Assembly (NCBI GenBank): GCA_001443545.1
Contig: LMAD01000012.1
Coordinates: 1 to 58,933 of the forward strand
DNA from: Acidimicrobiaceae bacterium RAAP-2
Lineage (GTDB): Bacteria > Actinomycetota > Acidimicrobiia > Acidimicrobiales > RAAP-2
Length of the DNA: 58,933 bases
Reading direction: 5' to 3'
Below, one piece after another: positions 51,451 to 58,933 of the stretch (position 1 is its first letter; each line of letters starts with the position of its first letter). A model generated the notes under the pieces. The model ran no database searches and had not been told where the DNA came from. It saw nothing but the letters and a program-made list of their open reading frames with translations. The position numbers were made by a program, and so were the translations under genes.

Positions 51451-52128
51451 TTAACCACCGAGCGTGACGTCTTGCTGTTGGTACCACGCCAGTGCATCGT
51501 AGAACTGGTCAAGGGAAAAGTCTGGCCACAGTTCCTCGACCACGTAGAAGTCGGCGTAGATCGACTGGACGGGCAAGAAGCCGCTGAGCCGCCGACCGCC
51601 GCCCCATCGCACGATGAGATCGATCCTCGAGATATCGGCGGACGCGATACCGTCGGCGACGTCGTCGCGCTCACTCGCGTCCCCATTCTTGAGCGAGTGG
51701 TTCAGGTCCCAGTTCCAGCCGTAGTTGACGAGGAAGTTCACTTTGATGCGACCCTCGCCAAATCGGGTCCGTTGGGTAAATCGCAGGAGTTCTTTGGGAA
51801 ATAGCGCCGACTGCGTATTGCCCACCACCAGTAGGTCCGCGTCCCTCGTCTCTAACTCGGCCACGGCCTTCACGCAAGCGCTGCGAAAAGCATCGATCTG
51901 CGCGGCGGGGCGTTTCGTATTGTCGACGGTAAATCCGTAGAAGGTGATCTCCGGGATACCTAACGCCAGGCACTCGTTATACAACTCGAGACCGGGTTGC
52001 AGTCCGAAGTGATAGCCGTCCTGTTTTTCGAGACCTTGACCTTGGGCCCAACGTCGATTGCCGTCGGGAATGATGCCCACGTGCTGAGGGAGTCGCTTGG
52101 TGATGATCTCGCGGCCGCTCTCAGCCAT
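51451..52128 (-). CDS. Divergent cis-prenyltransferase (UppS-like)
   Basis: The 225-residue protein has the catalytic Asp22 in IIPDGNRRWA, then GLELYNECLALGIPEITFYGFTVDN, NFLVNYGWNWDLN, and RWGGGRRLSGFLPVQSIYADFYVVEELWPDF, which correspond to conserved regions I-V of undecaprenyl diphosphate synthase. Several positions are unusual: RWGGGRRLSGF replaces the common RTGGExRLSNF and NYGWNWD replaces NYGGRxE. It may be a short-chain or variant enzyme rather than the main UppS. GAGGGAAAG precedes the ATG. A small ORF ends 1 base upstream. Confidence 0.87.
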   Translation of the reverse strand: MAESGREIITKRLPQHVGIIPDGNRRWAQGQGLEKQDGYHFGLQPGLELYNECLALGIPEITFYGFTVDNTKRPAAQIDAFRSACVKAVAELETRDADLLVVGNTQSALFPKELLRFTQRTRFGEGRIKVNFLVNYGWNWDLNHSLKNGDASERDDVADGIASADISRIDLIVRWGGGRRLSGFLPVQSIYADFYVVEELWPDFSLDQFYDALAWYQQQDVTLGG

Positions 52129-52129
52129 A

Positions 52130-52324
52130 TCAGCTTTCCCTCGAGATATTGCGCACGATTGGCACAAAAGTCCGATGGCTTGGGCCCACCAAGGGGCGCG
52201 CCGCGTTCAACTGCTCGGTGCTCAACGACGATGACGTCGTCACGACGATCTCGTCGCCGTTATCGGTCACCAGCGGGAGTGATCCCCGCGGGGGAACTTG
52301 CTTTCGCCAACTTCTAATTCGCAT
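52130..52324 (-). CDS. Small hypothetical protein upstream of the prenyltransferase
   Basis: The 64-residue ORF (MRIRSWRKQVPPRGSLPLV...) has a basic N-terminus, then DNGDEIVVTT and ARPLVGPSHRTFVPIVRNI. AGGTG lies 7 bases before the ATG and the stop is 1 base before the prenyltransferase ATG, so coupling is likely. No recognised family; the opposite strand has an overlapping frame that looks like a shadow. Confidence 0.45.
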   Translation of the reverse strand: MRIRSWRKQVPPRGSLPLVTDNGDEIVVTTSSSLSTEQLNAARPLVGPSHRTFVPIVRNISRES

Positions 52325-52558
52325 CGGACACCTGCCGATCGAGGTACTTCAGCGCACTCTTCTGCTCACCAACTCGGCGCCAGATCACTGGCGGCGCGAT
52401 GCGAACACGCCGCTGAACCTGGTCGCGCCACTGGCCGTTGGTCCGTCGTCTCAAAGGTCTCATATCCTCTTCCCCTTCTCCTTCGCTCCGTCAGCGAAGA
52501 ACCGTTACTACTTTGCATAAGTATTCAGTGCACGTAGTCCCGTTGACCCGTGAGCCAA

Positions 52559-52894
52559 TCACCGGAATTTAATCGGCTCTCCAACCGAGCGGCCCGTACG
52601 AGCACCACGAAACGGCAAAGAAACCGTGCCGCCTGAAGGACGAGTCGTCTCCGCGTGGTCCATCGTTGCTCCAAGTACTTCGAATTCACCGAACGTCACG
52701 GGTCTCAGAGCAAGGACCGGAGAGTCAGTCGGCGCGAAGTTTCTCGCCAGCGCGCTGATGAGTCCTTCCGCCGTGTGCTGCGCCAGTGGCGAAGCGTGAT
52801 TCCCGTCGACAGGGACGATCAGGGGCGACATCCCTGTCGACGGGCGACTCCGTAGCATCGAAGCGAAGCGACGTAACTTATTTTTCAATCGCAT
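52559..52894 (-). CDS. Hypothetical protein
   Basis: The 111-residue product starts MRLKNKLRRFASMLRS (amphipathic basic helix), then SPLIVPVDGNHASPLAQ and ends SLPFRGARTGRSVGEPIKFR. AAGGAG is 6 bases before the ATG at 52894, which decides the start over more upstream ATGs. It has no clear membrane helix or known motif. Function unknown; reality of the gene is moderate. Confidence 0.45.
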   Translation of the reverse strand: MRLKNKLRRFASMLRSRPSTGMSPLIVPVDGNHASPLAQHTAEGLISALARNFAPTDSPVLALRPVTFGEFEVLGATMDHAETTRPSGGTVSLPFRGARTGRSVGEPIKFR

Positions 52895-53150
52895 CTTCGA
52901 CTCCTTGGGCGACTTGCCTGCGGTTGCCATTCCTTTGACTTGAACTTGCGGCGCTGACGAGATGATTTTCACCGAGTGCTTCACCCGTTGACCGTCCGGC
53001 GTTGCCACTGGCAACCCGACTCGAGTTCATTGGTTTCTTGCTCTTCGTCACACGACTTCCCGTCTGATGTGGTGCTTCGCTGCTACTGGCGTCACGTTCG
53101 ATGCAACGTGATATTGACAATTTCCTCAAATCAGGTCGAACTCTCGTCGC

Positions 53151-53222
53151 TCATCGGCGAAGAAAGAGGACGATAACGATCACCAGCAAGATGACAACGA
53201 CTGCTCCGCCTCCGATATACAC
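53151..53222 (-). CDS. Tiny single-helix membrane protein (23 residues)
   Basis: A GTG-started ORF reads MYIGGGAVVVILLVIVIV and ends LFLRR: a glycine-rich start, one continuous hydrophobic helix and a terminal Arg pair, the shape of short actinobacterial membrane peptides. AGAGGT lies 6 bases upstream. It is the only start in this frame after the upstream stop. It lies just after the DUF6458-like gene on the same strand and may be co-transcribed with it. Confidence 0.55.
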   Translation of the reverse strand: MYIGGGAVVVILLVIVIVLFLRR

Positions 53223-53303
53223 CGGTGACCTCTTTTCATCTGATTGGTGTGGTTCCGCAGTTACGCGCCGTGTGAGTGAGGCCCGGCGCCAATCCGGAAC
53301 TTC

Positions 53304-53567
53304 CTACTTGCTCTGTTCGTGGACCGAGCTCGTTCGACCCTGCGGGTCTACGACCTGACGATCCAACGAGTGACGACTGGAACCGACCGATCCGCGTGAC
53401 ACGCCAAAGACGATTGCCGACACGACAAAGCCAACCGCGCCGACCACCATCAGGATGATGCCGACCGTCGACATGCGAAACCCGTGTCCCTGATACGTAA
53501 TGGCCCAGTACATGATTGCACCGGCGGCCACGGAAATTGCGCTAAGGACCATTCCTGGAAGACCCAT
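53304..53567 (-). CDS. DUF6458-like small membrane protein (paralogue 2)
   Basis: The 87-residue product MGLPGMVLSAISVAAGAIM has two membrane helices (about 3-20 and 32-52, the second GIILMVVGAVGFVVSAIVF) and a polar tail, like the protein at 238-498 and DUF6458. AAGGAG is 4 bases before the ATG. Function unknown. Confidence 0.82.
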   Translation of the reverse strand: MGLPGMVLSAISVAAGAIMYWAITYQGHGFRMSTVGIILMVVGAVGFVVSAIVFGVSRGSVGSSRHSLDRQVVDPQGRTSSVHEQSK

Positions 53568-53944
53568 GATTCTCCTTCAACTTGTCCACCCGACGAATTG
53601 AAAGGTGGCAAGGAAGCGGGGTCTTGACGTCCTGATTTGACAGTACCACCGCTCGCGGAATTCCATTCAGGAACTTTTTTGCCGAAAGGATGGCGCTGTG
53701 GTCGGTCTCGCTGACCGACCAGTTGCTTTCCACAGTCTCACGCCGCGTCACCCACATCGTCGACGACCTGAAACGCGGCGTCAAATTTCACTGGCGTCAT
53801 CCACCCGAGATTGCGCTTGCGACGCCGTCGGGGAAAGATGCCTTCGATCCACGTGACGATCGGCACGGAGGTGGTACCGGTCGCTTGGCCGAGCCGTAGG
53901 CTGCCTCCAAAAGTGGATTCCCTTCCAAGTCAGAAGCGAGCGAC
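53568..53944. other. Divergent intergenic stretch, no supported gene
   Basis: Open frames on both strands overlap each other and lack ribosome-binding sites. The stretch should hold the promoters of the DUF6458-like gene and of the ferritin-like gene. I see no repeat or RNA. Confidence 0.35.
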
Positions 53945-54226
53945 ATGTCCAGCGAAGACCTACACGCACCACGAGAGCGTCTATCAGATCAGACGATGGC
54001 GACGCATCAAGCGATTGTCTCATTGATGGAGGAATTGCAGGCAATCGACTGGTATCGGCAACGGGCAGACGACTGCGACGACGTTCAGCTCAAGGAAGTC
54101 CTCGTCCACAATATGAACGATGAAATGGAACATGCCGCGATGCTGATCGAATGGTTGCGGCGCAACGTCGGAGAATTCGCTGCCCAATTGGACAAATTTC
54201 TTGGTGTCGACGGTTCTATCGCCTGA
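53945..54226 (+). CDS. Encapsulated-ferritin-like protein (EncFtn family), without cargo tail
   Basis: The 93-residue two-helix protein matches EncFtn: LHAPRERLSDQTMATHQAIVSLMEELQAIDWYRQRADDCDD and LVHNMNDEMEHAAMLIEWLRRN. The iron-site residues of the Rhodospirillum rubrum protein (Glu32, Tyr39, Glu62, His65) are present as Glu30, Tyr37, Glu60 and His63. EncFtn forms rings that oxidise Fe(II) and normally is loaded into encapsulin by a C-terminal peptide. Here the chain ends at FLGVDGSIA, where relatives run on about 20 residues to the loading peptide, and no encapsulin gene is adjacent. So it may work free, or the tail has been lost. Confidence 0.85.
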   Translation: MSSEDLHAPRERLSDQTMATHQAIVSLMEELQAIDWYRQRADDCDDVQLKEVLVHNMNDEMEHAAMLIEWLRRNVGEFAAQLDKFLGVDGSIA

Positions 54227-54469
54227 TCGACTGGAGCGTTGCTACGCGTTAAGTGTGGCGTCGGGAATTTCTTTGACGTCCCGGATGAAACGGGAAGGAT
54301 TGGGGAATCCCCAAGTCGCCGCGCAGTCGGCTGGTCGAGGGTCGATTGGGTGTGAGAGCGGCGAGGGTCCTCGCCGACACCACGCCTACGTCCAATGAGT
54401 GAGAATATTCTCGTCAACGCGACGCAGGATAGACCACGATTCTCAAAGCTGGATTCGCTCGGGGGAGTT

Positions 54470-55798
54470 TCAGCCGATGACGAACATGGCGATCGAAGCC
54501 CCGGCCATGAGAGCGACCGTGATCCAACCCAAAATATTGGCCGCCTTCCCATTGACGTACTTCCCCATCAGACGTCGACTCCGCGACACGATCATGACAA
54601 CGACTAGGAGTGGCGCCGCGAGCACCCCGTCGATCACCGCAACCAGCACCAGGAGTTTGATGGGGTTGATGCTCAAGAGGCTAAGTGCCGTTCCACCGAG
54701 AGTCCCCAGGATCACCAGCACGTAGAAGAGTGGCGCTTTGCGCACGGATCGAGAAAATCCCCAATCCTTACCCAGCAGTCCCGTCATCCCCACCGACCCC
54801 GAGGCGGCGAGCACGGGGATGGCGAGAAGCCCACTGCCGATAAATCCCAGGGCGAAAATTTCACTGGCGAAGCGCCCGGCCAAGGGCTTGAGTGCCTGGG
54901 CGGCCTCGGCGGCACTTTGAATATGGAGGGTGTGGTGCACGTGCAAGGTCTCGGCCGTCGTGGCAATTATTGCGAACATGACAAAGTTGGAGAACGCCAT
55001 CCCCGAGAACACGTCGAAGCGACTCGTGCGCTGCTTGAACGCGGCTCGGACTGGCCCCTTCTTTCTTAGCGGCGTCGGTTCGTCACCGCCCTCGGGCTCG
55101 TCGCGCATCTCCTCGAGACGATTGGCGCTCTGCCAAAAAAACAGGTACGGCGAGATCGTGGTTCCGAGGATTGCTACCAGCAGGGCAATGAAGCTGCGAG
55201 AAAGCTGGATGTGAGGAATCACGGCGCTCTCGAGGAGTCGAGCCCAATCACGGGTGACCAGGACCATCACCACCACGTAAACCAGCAGTGTCAAGCTCAA
55301 GAACTTGAAGACGAGGGCGATTCTTTGATACGAGCCAATGATGAGCAACCCCGTGATGACACCGCCGGCCGCCAAGGCCCAGAGCCACACGGGTCCGGCG
55401 TGCAGTAGGTTCATGCCCGACCCGATGGCTTCGAGGTCGGCGGCGATGTTGAGCAGGTTCGCTGCGATGAGCGCCACCAGAAGGGTCCCGACGACCCATT
55501 TACCCGTGCGGTTGAAGCGCCTGACCGCCATCTCCCCGATACCGAGTCCGGTCGCTAGTGCCGTTCGGTCACATATCTCTTGAACCGCGGCCATCAGTGG
55601 GAAGGTCAGGAGAGCGACCCACAGCAGCGACGTACCGTATTGCGCCCCCGTTTGGGAGTACGTGGCAATCCCCGAGGGATCGTCGTCGGACGATCCCGTG
55701 ACCAGTCCGGGCCCCATCGATCTCAGGTACTCACGCCAGATTGGGCCGGCGGGCGTCGGCGTCATCCCGTCGATCACCCGGGACCTACGACGCGTCAC
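54470..55798 (-). CDS. Nramp-related divalent metal transporter with altered metal-site motifs
   Basis: The 442-residue protein has 11 membrane helices and the family opening GPGLVTGSSDDDPSGIATYSQ. In Nramp proteins helix 1 carries DPGN and helix 6 carries MPH; here helix 1 has DPSG and the helix 6 region reads ISPYLFFWQ. The metal-binding Met is therefore absent, as in the Nramp-related group (NRMT-like) that does not prefer soft transition metals. A cytosolic loop EEMRDEPEGGDEPTPLRKKG is long and acidic. GTG 55798 or ATG 55765 start. It follows the PAP2 gene in the leftward set by 307 bases. Confidence 0.87.
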   Translation of the reverse strand: MTRRRSRVIDGMTPTPAGPIWREYLRSMGPGLVTGSSDDDPSGIATYSQTGAQYGTSLLWVALLTFPLMAAVQEICDRTALATGLGIGEMAVRRFNRTGKWVVGTLLVALIAANLLNIAADLEAIGSGMNLLHAGPVWLWALAAGGVITGLLIIGSYQRIALVFKFLSLTLLVYVVVMVLVTRDWARLLESAVIPHIQLSRSFIALLVAILGTTISPYLFFWQSANRLEEMRDEPEGGDEPTPLRKKGPVRAAFKQRTSRFDVFSGMAFSNFVMFAIIATTAETLHVHHTLHIQSAAEAAQALKPLAGRFASEIFALGFIGSGLLAIPVLAASGSVGMTGLLGKDWGFSRSVRKAPLFYVLVILGTLGGTALSLLSINPIKLLVLVAVIDGVLAAPLLVVVMIVSRSRRLMGKYVNGKAANILGWITVALMAGASIAMFVIG

Positions 55799-56105
55799 GC
55801 CGCTCGCTTCCAGAAGATGACTCTCGAGGATCGAAAGCTACGGGTGCGACGATCGTTCGATATCTTCGACCCGTCGGGCCAACCCTTTTCGATCCCACGC
55901 TGAACAAACCCAACTCGCACACTCTGCTCGATCCAAGTACGGGACTGACTGTGACGAGTGCGGGGTCTGAGCACCCATGCTCACACCGTACAACCAACCT
56001 CGTGATCGAGCACCTTCGAGCAAGGTCTCCTTCGCGGTCGTGCAGGTCGACTCCGCTCGAGTCGCGTTCCCTCGTTTAACGGACGCACCAGCGCGGCACT
56101 CTTCC
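55799..56105 (-). other. Stretch between the PAP2 and Nramp-related genes
   Basis: The 307-base region has no convincing ORF; it should contain the promoter of the Nramp-related gene. No hairpin or repeat stands out. Confidence 0.35.
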
Positions 56106-56978
56106 CTACTCGGGGGTTGAGGCAGTCGCTTCGGCAACCGTCACTGGTGCTCCCAAGTGAAGTCTGCGACCGCCGAAGGATACCGAGCACATAGCGAACC
56201 ACGTCCACCCGATTGCGAGGCCACCGAGGACGTCACTCAGCCAGTGCACGCCGAGCATCACACGAGTGCACGACACACCGGTCGCCAGTCCCACGGCCAG
56301 TCCCGCGTAGACCGCACGCGTTCGCAGTGTTCTACCGCGACCCATCACGAGAGCGAACGCAGCAAGGCTGGCGGCGGTGGCAACGGCGTGGCCCGACGGA
56401 AAGGAGGATCCGCTGAATCCGGTCAACTGGTCAAACGCGGGTCGCGCTCGATCGACCAGGAATTTGATGCTGTTGGCGACCAGGAACTGCCCTCCCACCA
56501 CCAGGGTTAAGAAGATCGCAACGATGCGAGTTCGGTGTCGTATCGTCTCGATGACGGCGACGAGAACCGCTAGCGGTACCATCACCAAGGCTCCTCCGAA
56601 TTGAGTGAAGATCTTCAACCACCGGTCCGACGAAGGCGACGCGTGATGGGCCGCAAAGAGGCTGGCACTACGATCCCAACGCGCAATGCCCGAGTTGGAA
56701 TGGATCATCAGCACCAGAATGCCGACCGCTGCGGCGCCGATGACCAAGAAGAATACCGTCACGGCCAACGCGACGCTCGTCGCGGACTCCGGGGAAACTC
56801 TCGAATTGACATACGCGAAGACCCGTCGGTGCCGGCGCGTCTCGCTCTTGACCGTCTCGGCGCTGACCACCGGCGTCGTTGGGTCCGTCCGCGGCCAGCG
56901 CAGTGCGACGAGCCACGCCGCCACTCCGGGTACCACCGCTACGAACAGCGTGATCACGAGGGTACTCATGAACTCCAC
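56106..56978 (-). CDS. PAP2-family membrane phosphatase
   Basis: The 290-residue protein has about seven helices and the three PAP2 signatures in order: KFLVDRARP, SSFPSGHAVA with its catalytic His, and the TRVMLGVHWLSD motif (R-x5-H-x3-D; Thr in place of the usual Ser before Arg). It would dephosphorylate phosphatidate-like or polyprenyl diphosphate lipids outside the membrane. It follows the YihY gene by 61 bases in the same direction. Confidence 0.9.
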   Translation of the reverse strand: MEFMSTLVITLFVAVVPGVAAWLVALRWPRTDPTTPVVSAETVKSETRRHRRVFAYVNSRVSPESATSVALAVTVFFLVIGAAAVGILVLMIHSNSGIARWDRSASLFAAHHASPSSDRWLKIFTQFGGALVMVPLAVLVAVIETIRHRTRIVAIFLTLVVGGQFLVANSIKFLVDRARPAFDQLTGFSGSSFPSGHAVATAASLAAFALVMGRGRTLRTRAVYAGLAVGLATGVSCTRVMLGVHWLSDVLGGLAIGWTWFAMCSVSFGGRRLHLGAPVTVAEATASTPE

Positions 56979-57039
56979 CGTGCGGCCTCGGATCCCGCCG
57001 ACGCGACGCCTAATTTCGATCGTCGCCAGAGGGTCACAG

Positions 57040-58005
57040 TCAAGTCACCACCTCGGGACTGGGATCGCTCGCCGGATCGGACTCCGCGACCTTCTCGGAG
57101 TCCTGGGGTGCCCGCTGGCCGGCGCGCACCGCTTCGAGCTGCGCGGTGAGCGCTGCACCGTAGAGAAGTGCGATGCTCGACAACAGACTCCACATCATGA
57201 GCGCGACGATTCCCGCGAGCGGACCGTAGGTCGCCCCGAACGATGAACTCGATCGAAAGAAGAGGCCGAGTCCCACGGTCACGAGTGCCCACAGAACGAC
57301 CGAAACGGCCGAACCGAAGACTAACCACGACAGATGGGGCTGCCGGCGTCGAGGACTCCAGCGAAAGATTGCCGTCACGGCAACGCCGGTCAACCCAAGA
57401 CCGATTGGCCATCGCGCCACTGACCAGGCCCTGGCTCCGGCACCGTGAACCGACAGCGGGACAATGTCCCTCCCCAAAGCCAGGCAGACGAACGCCGCCG
57501 CGATGAGGGCTCCGACACTCAGCGTGAAGACGAAGGCCATGGCGTACTTCTTCACCGTCGGACGGTCCTGCTCAACTCCGTATATCCGGTTGAGTCCGCG
57601 CTCGAGTTGTCCCATCGCGACAGTCGCGGTGAATACTGCCCCAATCACTCCCACGTACAGAGCGATGTACCGGTGCTCGGCCGCCACGTTGTGCGCCTGG
57701 GTGACGGCGGTCGTCAGTACTCGCCCGGCGGGTCCGGGGATCGCGCGCATCAGCGTGGCGTCTATTGCTGCGCTCACGGCTCCCTTATGGAGTACCTGGG
57801 TCAGTCCTACGATGGCGATGACACCCTGTATTGCGACGAGCGATGTCATGTAAGCCAACGAGCGCGCGTGACTGAAACCGTCAGAAACCCGAAGTCGGCG
57901 AAACGAGTCCCGGGCCAACTGACCCCAGCCCACACTGTGCAGAGTCTGCCAGGCGTCGTCGCCCGTGAGTCTCCGGGTCTCGGGAACGACCGAGGCGGTG
58001 CTCAC
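57040..58005 (-). CDS. YihY/BrkB-family membrane protein
   Basis: The 321-residue protein has six membrane helices and the family segments FSHARSLAYMTSLVAIQGVIA, LERGLNRIYGVEQDRPTVKKY and PLAGIVALMMWSLLSSIALLYGAAL. Function of YihY proteins is unclear (they are not RNase BN). Its start overlaps the end of the diacylglycerol kinase gene by 4 bases. The acidic tail ends in SDPASDPSPEVVT. Confidence 0.9.
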   Translation of the reverse strand: MSTASVVPETRRLTGDDAWQTLHSVGWGQLARDSFRRLRVSDGFSHARSLAYMTSLVAIQGVIAIVGLTQVLHKGAVSAAIDATLMRAIPGPAGRVLTTAVTQAHNVAAEHRYIALYVGVIGAVFTATVAMGQLERGLNRIYGVEQDRPTVKKYAMAFVFTLSVGALIAAAFVCLALGRDIVPLSVHGAGARAWSVARWPIGLGLTGVAVTAIFRWSPRRRQPHLSWLVFGSAVSVVLWALVTVGLGLFFRSSSSFGATYGPLAGIVALMMWSLLSSIALLYGAALTAQLEAVRAGQRAPQDSEKVAESDPASDPSPEVVT

Positions 58006-58838
58006 TGGGGTACCGCTCTAGGCACGCGCACTTCGATCGCGCCCGGCTCGATCGTCGCCCGCAGTCGCTTCTTGGCCTTACGGGCTCCCCCGTCGAGTTC
58101 GTAGACCGTGGGCCGGCTGAGTGCAATATCCACCCGGCGCCCCCGGGTCATCTGGGCCAACGGCGAGTTCTCCGCCTTGCCGACGACGATCCGAGCGAGA
58201 ACCCGTATCCACTCCATTGCGTTCTCCGCAGTCACGACACCGATCTCGAGCTGGCCATCGTCGGGCTGAGCATCGGGAAAGACGACAATACCGCCGGCCA
58301 CCGAACCCATCTGACCCAGTAGTACGCAGGTGGCCTCGCCATCGAACCACGGTTTCTTGTCGACCTTGATCTGGATGCGCCGGTACTTCATCTGCGTCGC
58401 CTCCGCCCCGGTCCATACGTACGCCAGGCGCCCGATGTGCTGCTTCAGCTTGTCGTCGGCATTGCGCATCGCTAACGCGTCGAAACCCACTCCGGCCATG
58501 ACGTTGAATCGTTTTCCGTTCATCACGCCAACGTCGAGTCGTCGTCGATCGCCGGTAAGGCCAACGTCCACGGCTGCTTCAAGGTCGTTGGGTATTCCAA
58601 GGTTCATCGCCAACAGGTTGGCCGTTCCGGCGGGAAGTATCGCCAGTGTCACGGCTTCGCCGGCAATAACGTCAACGCAGCGCTGAATCGTACCGTCGCC
58701 ACCCCACAGGAAGATCAGATCGGCTCCCTTAGCCACCGCCATTTTTGCCAATGGGGCCAACTTGCGGCTGCTCGGCGCTTCATACCACAAAGGATTGGGG
58801 AATCCTCGATCCGAAAGCACCCGGCGAAGTTCCTTCAA
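58002..58838 (-). CDS. Diacylglycerol kinase-family lipid kinase, N-terminus uncertain
   Basis: The protein (278 residues from the TTG at 58838) has the catalytic GGDGT in LIFLWGGDGTIQRCVDV, PAGTANLLAMNLG, and the beta-sandwich C-terminal domain (VVFPDAQPDDGQLEIGVV). In the family an N-terminal strand with an NP dipeptide comes before the region that starts here; this strand is absent and the frame has a TAA at 58878-58880. So the gene is either 5'-truncated or has a non-standard start. It phosphorylates diacylglycerol or similar lipids and fits with the PAP2 phosphatase downstream. Confidence 0.82.
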   Translation of the reverse strand: MKELRRVLSDRGFPNPLWYEAPSSRKLAPLAKMAVAKGADLIFLWGGDGTIQRCVDVIAGEAVTLAILPAGTANLLAMNLGIPNDLEAAVDVGLTGDRRRLDVGVMNGKRFNVMAGVGFDALAMRNADDKLKQHIGRLAYVWTGAEATQMKYRRIQIKVDKKPWFDGEATCVLLGQMGSVAGGIVVFPDAQPDDGQLEIGVVTAENAMEWIRVLARIVVGKAENSPLAQMTRGRRVDIALSRPTVYELDGGARKAKKRLRATIEPGAIEVRVPRAVPQ

Positions 58839-58877
58839 TCCACGTAACTGTTCAGGTGCCCCTTCGAAGGAAGTGGC

Positions 58878-58933
58878 TTAGGGACTGGTGCCTGACGGTG
58901 CAGGCATCCACGGTTCACCGATGAACAGTTGCT
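58878..58933 (-). CDS. End of an upstream ORF cut by the window edge (uncertain)
   Basis: The frame reads QLFIGEPWMPAPSGTSP and then TAA, and is open to the window edge. It could be the C-terminus of the next gene in the leftward set, or the disturbed start of the kinase gene. Only 18 codons are visible, so no family can be given. Confidence 0.3.
   Translation of the reverse strand, partial: QLFIGEPWMPAPSGTSP

Noticed and set aside
52149..52520. 123-codon ORF on the plus strand
   Set aside because: It covers the minus-strand small ORF, which has a ribosome-binding site and coupling to the prenyltransferase; the plus frame lacks both and shows no motif.
52878..53129. Small Ser/Arg-rich ORF on the minus strand
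   Set aside because: Low-complexity composition and overlap with the start of the better supported ORF at 52559-52894.
54293..58806. A 16-base match (AAGGATTGGGGAATCC) near 54294 and 58791
   Set aside because: One such match is expected by chance in a window of this size; the surroundings are unrelated.

Overview
The window is about 59 kb of compact bacterial chromosome with high-GC codon usage, many GTG starts, and repeated 4-base (ATGA/GTGA) stop-start overlaps. Several marker genes point to an actinobacterium: the MurT/GatD pair that amidates lipid II, two GAF-ANTAR regulators, an Rv2466c-like mycothiol-linked thioredoxin-fold enzyme, a short Rpf-like lysozyme-fold protein, a Ser/Thr receptor kinase and DUF6458 proteins. 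Acidimicrobiia is my best guess for the class, but that is inference. I see no rRNA, CRISPR array, transposase or phage gene; there is one tRNA (Val, CAC).

Left part (0.2-11 kb): a leftward chain of overlapping genes runs from two small proteins through a GT4 glycosyltransferase, an (alpha/alpha)6 glycosidase-like protein and a GH130-like protein to two GAF-ANTAR proteins. After it come a winged-helix regulator, a low-affinity iron permease, tRNA-Val, a membrane protein, a PlsC-type acyltransferase, and gatD-murT.

Middle left (11-25 kb): LysR regulator, AlkA-like glycosylase, an M20 peptidase / Rv2466c-like / dienelactone hydrolase operon, acyl-CoA dehydrogenase, peptidase E, divergent trpG/trpE with a 33-base shared promoter region, a two-subunit B12 acyl-CoA mutase whose active-site residues say isobutyryl-CoA mutase rather than methylmalonyl-CoA mutase, an ECF sigma gene split by an in-frame TAA followed by its zinc anti-sigma gene, a DHA2 exporter and a DMT transporter.

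Middle right (25-42 kb): a TlpA-like/CcdA pair preceded by two overlapping mini-ORFs, an ECHDC3-like protein, ArsR, a TehA/TDT gene broken by an internal deletion, a sulfonate/nitrate-type ABC importer, and a block with two paralogous secreted SGNH proteins flanking an aldehyde dehydrogenase, an acyl-CoA ligase and an acyltransferase-3 membrane enzyme. A methyltransferase/UbiA-like pair and an Rpf-like gene follow.

Right part (42-59 kb): Ser/Thr kinase, MFS transporter with a strong upstream mini-ORF, DUF554 protein, cold-shock protein, DUF1801, Ada plus an EamA transporter, another MFS, a divergent cis-prenyltransferase, small membrane proteins, an orphan encapsulated-ferritin-like protein without its cargo tail, an Nramp-related transporter with altered metal-site motifs, and a leftward diacylglycerol-kinase / YihY / PAP2 lipid set that runs into the window edge.

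Most starts were chosen from ribosome-binding sites, gene overlaps, or a -10 box (TANNNT) 6-7 bases before the start codon, which suggests that leaderless transcripts are common here.
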